Made by a program: the position numbers and the translations under genes. Shown here piece after piece: positions 58,095 to 64,000 of a stretch of DNA of 64,000 bases. Origin of the DNA: Anodontia alba (lineage: Eukaryota > Mollusca > Bivalvia > Lucinida > Lucinidae); the NCBI GenBank assembly GCA_964016985.1, contig OZ024821.1:14867211-14931210 (forward strand), in the 5' to 3' direction. How positions within the stretch are numbered: the stretch's first letter is position 1; every line of letters begins with the position of its first letter. The notes below the pieces were generated by a model. That model did not search any database and had not been told where the DNA came from. It worked only from the letters and a program-made list of their open reading frames with translations.

Positions 58095-58724
58095 TTGAAA
58101 TCGATATGGTTAGCCTTTACAACTCTGTGGGCTAATTCAGCAGATGATAAATTGATGAGATTTGTCCGAGAAAACTGGATTTGACATTTCACGCAAATTG
58201 TCTTCCTTAGAGACAATTTGCATGAAATGTCAAACCTGTTTTTGGGGCACTTCGGCATTTTAGAAAAAAATATTTCTAAATGCTGTCTGCTGTAATTTTA
58301 CCCAGAAAGCTAAGCATTTAATCTTTTCTTGCATCTATTTTTCTTACTGGTTTTACCTAATGGACCAGTCCAAAAAGTCTGTGTAATCATTTCGGAAATT
58401 CCGGTGTCCATTATAAAGAAAAAAAACGTCTTTTCAATACATATTTATGTTTTAGTGTTGAGTCTTCGGGGATGGATAACATTTTGGAATCTATTGTGAT
58501 TTTAATTAGTCTGGATTAGTAAATTTCTGTCAAGGGAACGGAGGAAGTGTCGAAGGTAAACATCATTATAGCTTTCTCCCGGCTTCGATGATCGTCATTT
58601 TCCGTGACCACATGGCTCCACCGGACTTTGCCGAAAATGCTAATATGGCCAACAACGGGTCTGAATTTTCAGAGTCATTTTTGTGTAAAAATCTCTGTCT
58701 AATTAGCAGATTTGTACGGTATAC
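58095..58724. mobile_element. 5'-truncated copy of the 37807-39553 element
   Basis: Follows 38970-39553 in order: GCCTTTACAACTCTGTGGGC TAATTCAGCA, a P2-like palindrome, TACCTAATGGACCA, CGGGGATGGATAACATTTTG, AGTCTGGATTAGTAAATTTC, CACCGGACTTTGCCGAAAAT and the right end GCAGATTTGTACGGTAT. The left two thirds are absent. Confidence 0.85.
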
Positions 58725-59029
58725 ATGTACAGTCGGCAAATCATAAGAAAGAAAGTGGGCAAACCGATTCATTAAATATATAAACATATCAATTAACATT
58801 AACTTTTCACGTGTTCGAAATATTTAAAAATCAGGGTAAAAAAGTACGTGACTGTTCAAACTAATAGAGCAATTTCCAGGAGGTGATTTCAAAACAGTAA
58901 GGGGTGTTTGAATTATTAGAGTGTTCGAACTAAAAGGAAATCTACCATAATGTTTGAGACCTAGACTTAGAAAAAACAATGGGTCAAAACACGGTAGCTA
59001 ACAAACTGCTTATTTAATCTTTTCGTCTG

Positions 59030-59222
59030 GGCTAAGTCAACAGATGACAAATTGATGATATTTTTCTTATTTTCCCAGAAAACAGGATTTGGCATTTCAT
59101 GCATATTGTTTCCATTGCAGACAATTTGCATGACATGTCAAAACATGTTTTCTGGGAAAATTAAGAAAAAATATTTCGAAATATTGTCTGCTGAAAATTT
59201 TACCAAGAGTGCTTAGCATTAA
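59030..59222. repeat. Palindromic family P2 copy
   Basis: AAGTCAACAGATGACAAATT, TTTTCCCAGAAAACAGGATT, CATTTCATGCATATTGTTTC / ACAATTTGCATGACATGTCA, ACATGTTTTCTGGGAAAATT. A well-paired copy. Confidence 0.85.
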
Positions 59223-59419
59223 TGTGTCATTTTTATTTTTGCCTCCTGCTGTATTTGATGTATATTTGTTTGAGGTGCTCTGCACATTTCATCAGCAGTT
59301 CAAATTCATCAAAAGGAGAAATGGTTCTGCTATTTAAATTTTGTATTGTTTGTTGCTAAAAGCATACCACAGCCCTAAATAAGCGATGTAAAGCATGAAT
59401 AAAACAAACAAACAAAACA

Positions 59420-61135
59420 TCCTTGTTATACTATATAGAAAGTCTGTACAGAATCCATCAATTGGTTACGGGAATAGGGCATTATTTTTTTCATTTTAAC
59501 TCTTGTCCTGCTGATTAAATTAAGATGCCACTCCCATTTCTAATTTTCAGCCAATCAGATTACTTGATCGAGTTGTTGATATAAATTCACATACTTAATG
59601 GCAAATAGTGCAGTGCAGATCCAGATCAGTTGGTTTCTTCAGAAGCCAACTGATCTGGATCTACACTATTTGCAAAGACAGGACATATCCCAGTTCAGCA
59701 GGACAAGGATTAATAGTGAAAGTTCTGTGGTGACCTTGAAAATTGGGTCATAGCCAAAATCTAATCAGCAATTAAGACCATCCCTGTTATACTATATATA
59801 GCAAGTCTGACTAGAATCTACCTACTGGTTATAAAGATAGGACGTTGAAAAAGTTTATTTTAATAGTGTAAGTTCTGTGATGAACTTGAAAATTTAGTCA
59901 AGGTTACCATAATATAATAGCAATCACGACTATCCCAGTTATATTTAGTATGTATACAATCAGCCAAAATTCCATCAACTCATGAAAATAGGATACTGAA
60001 AAGCTTTATTTTTGCTAAATTACTGATTTATACTTCATTAAATCAACTGGTTATATAGCTAGGACATTGAAAAGCTTTATTTTTGTTAATAACTGATTTA
60101 TACCTCATTAAATCAACTAGTTGTGAAAATAGGTCATTGAAAATCTTTAATTTAATACAGTGTAGTGTAAGTCCTGTGATGACCTTGAAAATTGGGTCAA
60201 TGTCACCAAAATCTAATCAGCAATTAAGACCATCTCAAGTGTAGTATATACTAAGTTTGACCAGAATTCAACCATTGGCTCTGGTGTTAGCATGTAGAAA
60301 AATTTTCAAGACAAAATTTGACAAATCTTTGCACCCATTTAACCTTGTCAGGGTCATCAAAATCTAATAAGCTTTTTCCCCATCCCAATATTATTCATAT
60401 CCAGTCTGGTAAGACTCCATTGGTTCAAGAAACAAAGTGTTTCAAATAGGCTACACAGACATGAAGCAGACATGACATGATTTCAACCAAAAAAGATGGA
60501 GGCGTGCATAATTATAGAAGGAGCTATTTCAGAAACTAAACTGTTATTCTTACATAGTATGTGATCCATCACAATGCTCTGATAAACATAATTGACAAAT
60601 TTCAGCAACATATCCCAAAGAGTGTGGAAAAATAATAATAATAAATAAAGAAATAAATACATAAACATGTAACTATGCCATATGTTGATATGATAAAAGC
60701 TATTTTGGGAAAAAATCAATATAACTGTACTTGTGACATTGAACATGTGTTTAAGGTCACCCAAACCTAATTGACTTTTTCACCTGTCCAGTAATACATC
60801 TGTGCAAGTTTGTTAAAAATCCACATGTTGTTTCAAGAGAGAGGGTATAGGCAAGGTACTTCTGGCAAATATTTGATACTACAACTCCATCTGACCTTGA
60901 AAACGGGATCAAGGTCAACAAAACCTAACTAACTGTTTGGCATGATTTATCTATGTCTAAAGAAACAGGGTGCAGACAAGCTGTTGTACAAACTCCATTT
61001 TGACTTTATAAAGTGAGTCAAGGTCACCAAAACCTAATCATCACTTTCATCTGCCCCAGTTATGTAAACAACCAAATTTGGTAAAATTCTACCTAATGGT
61101 TTAAGACAAGTGCAGACAGGCTACTTTTAGCTAAA
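59420..61135 (+). repeat. Diverged tandem array, units of about 150-180 bp
   Basis: Recurrent phrases: GTGATGACCTTGAAAATTGG GTCA (59727, 60175), CCAAAATCTAATCAGCAATT AAGACCATC (59755, 60208), TATACTATATATAGCAAGTC TG (59790), GGTCAAGGTCAACAAAACCT (60910) and TCAAGGTCACCAAAACCTAA TCA (61018). CATTGAAAAGCTTTATTTTT recurs at about 60000 and 60065. Old array, interrupted by a P5 palindrome. No coding frame. Confidence 0.7.
59497..59713. repeat. Palindromic MITE, family P5, well preserved
   Basis: TAACTCTTGTCCTGCTGATT and CAGCAGGACAAGGATTAAT are inverted ends; GATCCAGATCAGTTGGTTTC TTCAGAAGCCAACTGATCTGGATC is the central hairpin. Sits inside the tandem array. Confidence 0.88.
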
Positions 61136-61142
61136 ATAAAAA

Positions 61143-61445
61143 AAAATGATTGTGTTGGGTTTAACGACACGTTAACCCTTGTGGGTCATTTTGTGTCATC
61201 TCCCAGAGAAAGGGAGAAAAGAGATAGAAGAGATAGTAGAGAAGATGAAAGAGATTGACAGAGAAGAAAGAGGGAAATGAAAGAAAGTGAAGGAACAGAA
61301 GAAATAACAACATTCCCCCTCTACCCTTACCTGCTGCCAGGACAGCAGAGCAGGCTTTGCCTAACTTAAGTCATTATCAGTTGAGCGCCCCGGTGACAAA
61401 AGCTACAAGACACCTTCCCCTCACCCAACCACCCACCCCGCCAAA
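61143..61445 (-). mobile_element. SINE-like repeat, family C, minus strand
   Basis: Complement of the 36975 copy: TTGGGTTTAACGACACGTTA (tail), TTTTGTGTCATCTCCCAGAG, AAGAAATAACAACATTCCCC, GAGCGCCCCGGTGACAAAAG and CACCTTCCCCTCACCCAACC. Next to it is an A-rich run with C interruptions at 61441-61482. Confidence 0.78.
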
Positions 61446-61607
61446 AAAAAAAAAACAAAAAAAAAAACAAAAAAAAACAACTATTGATCTGTCTAAAATA
61501 GTGCTGGATGAGTGGCAAACGGTTTTAGCTAAAGTTTATCTTTCAAACCCCCTTCAGACCTTGAAAGTGGAAACATTCACTAAAACCTAATCAACTCTTT
61601 GGTCTAT

Positions 61608-61652
61608 CCTCGGAGGGGTGGGGGGGGGGGCGGGGGGGGGGGGAGAGGGGGT
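61608..61652 (+). repeat. G-rich tract (G-quadruplex-capable)
   Basis: More than 30 G in about 45 bases, with several runs of five or more broken by single T, C or A. It can form G-quadruplexes by sequence rule. Also a place where assembly errors are likely. Confidence 0.85.
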
Positions 61653-61689
61653 GTAACTTAGGGGTAATTTTGGTACGGGTGTGCGAGCC

Positions 61690-61800
61690 AGTATTTCAAA
61701 ACCTACCCCATTCATATACCTGGCCTTCGAAAAAAACGGACCCATTCATATACTTGATCATCCAAAATGCTGACCTATTCATATACTGCCCTTTGATATT
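61690..61800 (+). promoter_or_regulatory. Triplicated YYATTCATATACYTG motif
   Basis: CCCATTCATATACCTGG at about 61708, CCCATTCATATACTTGA at 61741 and CTATTCATATACTGCC at 61776, spaced about 34 bases, with AAAAACGGA and AAAATGCTGA between. The regular spacing suggests either a short tandem repeat or a repeated protein-binding site upstream of the candidate promoter at 61923. Confidence 0.4.
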
Positions 61801-61922
61801 TTGTGCCCATTTTTTGCTGGTTATTACACAAATATCATAGTCAATTCACGTAACACCAAGAGGATAAGCAGCCTCGAAAAATCTCTGAGCGAAAAATATG
61901 TGCATATACTCACAGTATATAA

Positions 61923-61990
61923 TCACGTGACCAGTGGACAGTGACCGAAACCGGAAGTTGCGACGCTGTCCGACGGACAATCGCAAAGTT
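61923..61990. promoter_or_regulatory. Candidate CpG-containing promoter (E-box and ETS site)
   Basis: TCACGTGA at 61923-61930, ACCGGAAGT at 61950-61958 (canonical ETS/GABP core), then TTGCGACGCTGTCCGACGGA. CpG dinucleotides are dense against an otherwise CpG-poor background. Such pairs mark many animal housekeeping promoters. No first exon can be confirmed downstream: the open frame 62049-62315 (MQFACYKYSGLLVKC...) is unrecognised. Confidence 0.4.
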
Positions 61991-62319
61991 GGCATAGCAT
62001 TTCAATGTGTATGACCTGTGTTTATTTTCAATTTTTATCTCCTTTGGCATGCAATTTGCTTGTTACAAGTACAGTGGACTATTGGTAAAATGTCAGTTTG
62101 TATTCGGCAACAAAATAACACGGGAAAGATGGTCATTTAACAAAGAGAGAGAAGAAAACGTTCGGATCGATCAGAACAATTTGGCATGTCAGTCTACCCC
62201 GAGCTGTGTTTCGCATCGTGTAAAGTCAATAATTCAAATACATGAGGGGTATTTTTTAACAATTGTTTGCATAATAATCATTTCCCAAGCCATCTGTAGC
62301 CAAGCTTTATCCTAGTCGA

Positions 62320-62845
62320 ACAGGTATTAGAATTTCGAGGCATAAACAGATACACACCCTCTTCGCCATGACTGTTCACAAAATTGAAACTGTACGAGTC
62401 GAAAAGTTGCCGAAGTAAATATTTTGACTGTCCGCAAAGTTGCCGATAGCAATGATTAAAAATCAGGACTGTCTGACAGGTGTCTGTGAAAATAGTCCAA
62501 AAGCAAAGCAGGCACAGAGAATACATGTATATATGGGAGGCACATTGGCAGAATCTGAGTATTTAGTCCATTCTGGTCCTACATGAGCCCCATTTAGGAG
62601 TTATTTGTCCTTATAAGATCTATATGGGACCCATATAGGTATAATTTGATATCTATAAAAATAAATGCCTATATCTGGGACCCTGAGATAAAACTAACAT
62701 AATCCTGGATAAATGACAATATTACAAGATACATATATGGGCCCAGATAGCTCCCAAATGGTACAGATATTTGACCCCTATAATTCCCTTGTTGACCTAA
62801 TACTACTCGGGACCATTATGGGTTCGCAATTTATATTAAAGGTAA
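62320..62845. other. Non-coding, no family recognised
   Basis: Contains GATCTATATGGGACCCATAT AGG and TATATGGGCCCAGATAG, short self-complementary words, but no clear element ends. Confidence 0.4.
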
Positions 62846-62847
62846 CA

Positions 62848-62892
62848 TCTATCTATCTGTCTATCTATATATACGGCATATATATACGGTAA
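62848..62892. repeat. (CTAT)n and TA-rich microsatellite
   Basis: CTATCTATCTGTCTATCTAT followed by ATATACGGCATATATATACGG. Confidence 0.85.
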
Positions 62893-64000
62893 ACGTCCTA
62901 ACTGCAAATTTCTTCTGATGTCATGCTTCTGTTATGCTTGACTAAGGGAGTAAAGTTCTTTGACTTGAAAACTATAATAACAATTAAGCATAATATCAAT
63001 TTAGGTATATGTAAAATTCCTGACAAAAATGCCAATAATAATGACACTAATAAGATATAAAAAAGATGTTTTCTTTAATTCAAAATTCAAAATTAAAAAA
63101 AATGTACACTATGATTTTCTGAAACTACATTATTTAATAAATAAATAACATGTTAACCATTTGGCGATGGTGGGCGTTTACCTGTAACAGTAATGTTACT
63201 AACGTTACCCTCAAAACAATAAAATAATTGGCGTAAATATTAAAGTATCCCTATCCATGCTTACTAGCATGCTTTTTGCTACTATAGCATGCGTTTGGTG
63301 CAATGTATTTAACTATTATTATTGGTTTAATATAGCATATACTTTGAATAAATTCTTTATACATTTCTTAATGTTATATACGTTACTTTTTAAGTGATAC
63401 TTAATTTGCATTGTATAAAGGGCTGTTGATACTTTGTATATAAAGGTGAAGGGAAATCAGCCCTTTAACTCTATTAATAACAAACATGGTTAATTATTTC
63501 TCAGATACCTTTATAGTTTGGTGAGTAACATTAAAGAAAACCCTAGCCAATCGTCTGCTGGTGTATCCAATTGATAATTTTACCTTTAAAATAGTAAAAT
63601 GTACTCTATAATAAATACAGAAATATTCCAGTTACATTATACGTATCTGATATGTCTTTATTGCTTATGCTCTATGCATAAAGCTAACTTTCTAAACCTT
63701 TATTCCATCTAGACTTCCAGAAATATTGCACACTTAATACTGTTATACACGTTATATGTCAGTTTAAGTGCTGTGATGTTTCCTATAGACAGTGTTTGCA
63801 CGAAAAATCTTTTCAGTAGAGCTCCATGAATGAAATTACTCTATACTTTCCTAATATCAACCCAAAAGTATGAATAAAATGAAAACATTTTTTTCTGAGG
63901 GTACAAATTATTCAAGGAGAACAATGTCATAATTTGAGTTTACATAAAAATGCAGTGTTTATCACGCTGATAATAAATCACACATATATCAATACTGCAC
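62893..64000. other. AT-rich window end, nothing supported
   Basis: Very AT-rich sequence with many short TATA and ATTA words. I found no exon, RNA gene, SINE or palindromic family member. Confidence 0.5.

Noticed and set aside
61357..61590. 77-codon frame with Pro/Lys runs
   Set aside because: Made by SINE C complement and an A-rich tract.
62049..62315. Protein-coding first exon downstream of the candidate promoter
   Set aside because: An open frame exists, but no family, signal peptide or donor can be supported.

Overview
The window looks like nuclear DNA of an animal, most likely a bivalve mollusc. It is AT-rich, gene-poor and crowded with repeats. It has long introns with GT/AG splice sites, tRNA-derived SINEs, many short palindromic (MITE-like) elements, mariner transposons and tandem-array elements bounded by terminal hairpins. 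Bivalve is inferred from the style of the repeats; the window contains no diagnostic marker gene.

One conserved gene can be assembled completely. It is an ODR4 homologue (ER membrane protein, partner of the deUFMylase UFSP2 in mammals) on the + strand from 2063 to 37442. Twelve coding exons join in phase to give 463 codons plus a stop, close to the length of the human protein. They include a 37-nt microexon and end in a single C-terminal membrane helix. Directly upstream of exon 8, its acceptor and 5' half are repeated twice in tandem (23829-24050) with no donor, so two decoy acceptors lie in front of the real one.

Layout. 1-2062: microsatellites, a palindrome and the upstream region of ODR4, with a cluster of CRE-like sites at 1552-1600. 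2159-37371: ODR4 introns filled with a decayed non-LTR retrotransposon (3614-5640, minus), a mariner with a duplicated 3' end (13109-14624), many SINE copies, nested hairpin-ended tandem-array elements (19722-22690) and a 5.2-kb TIR element (29512-34677). 37443-43900: 3' flank of ODR4, a TA-flanked non-autonomous TIR element (37807-39553), paired palindromes and a second CRE-like cluster (42729-42792). 43939-49915: a pogo-like MITE, then hairpin-ended elements, one of which contains a foldback element that itself contains another hairpin-ended element. 50187-51494: a second broken mariner (minus). 52372-56947: a two-exon, two-finger C2H2 gene whose second exon sits in the loop of an inverted repeat with 1.5-kb arms; the right arm keeps a 107-codon ORF that is broken in the left arm. 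57000-64000: repeats, a diverged tandem array, a G-tract and a possible promoter near 61950, with no gene I can identify.

The most unusual signals are: (1) exon-8 acceptor triplication in ODR4; (2) the large inverted repeat around the zinc-finger exon; (3) hairpin-ended elements carrying related tandem arrays, nested in one another; (4) the 5.2-kb element with TIR CGATGGCT and subterminal TTTTGCACT repeats; (5) different SINE families sharing one 3' tail. Coordinates of repeat edges are approximate unless a target-site duplication is quoted.
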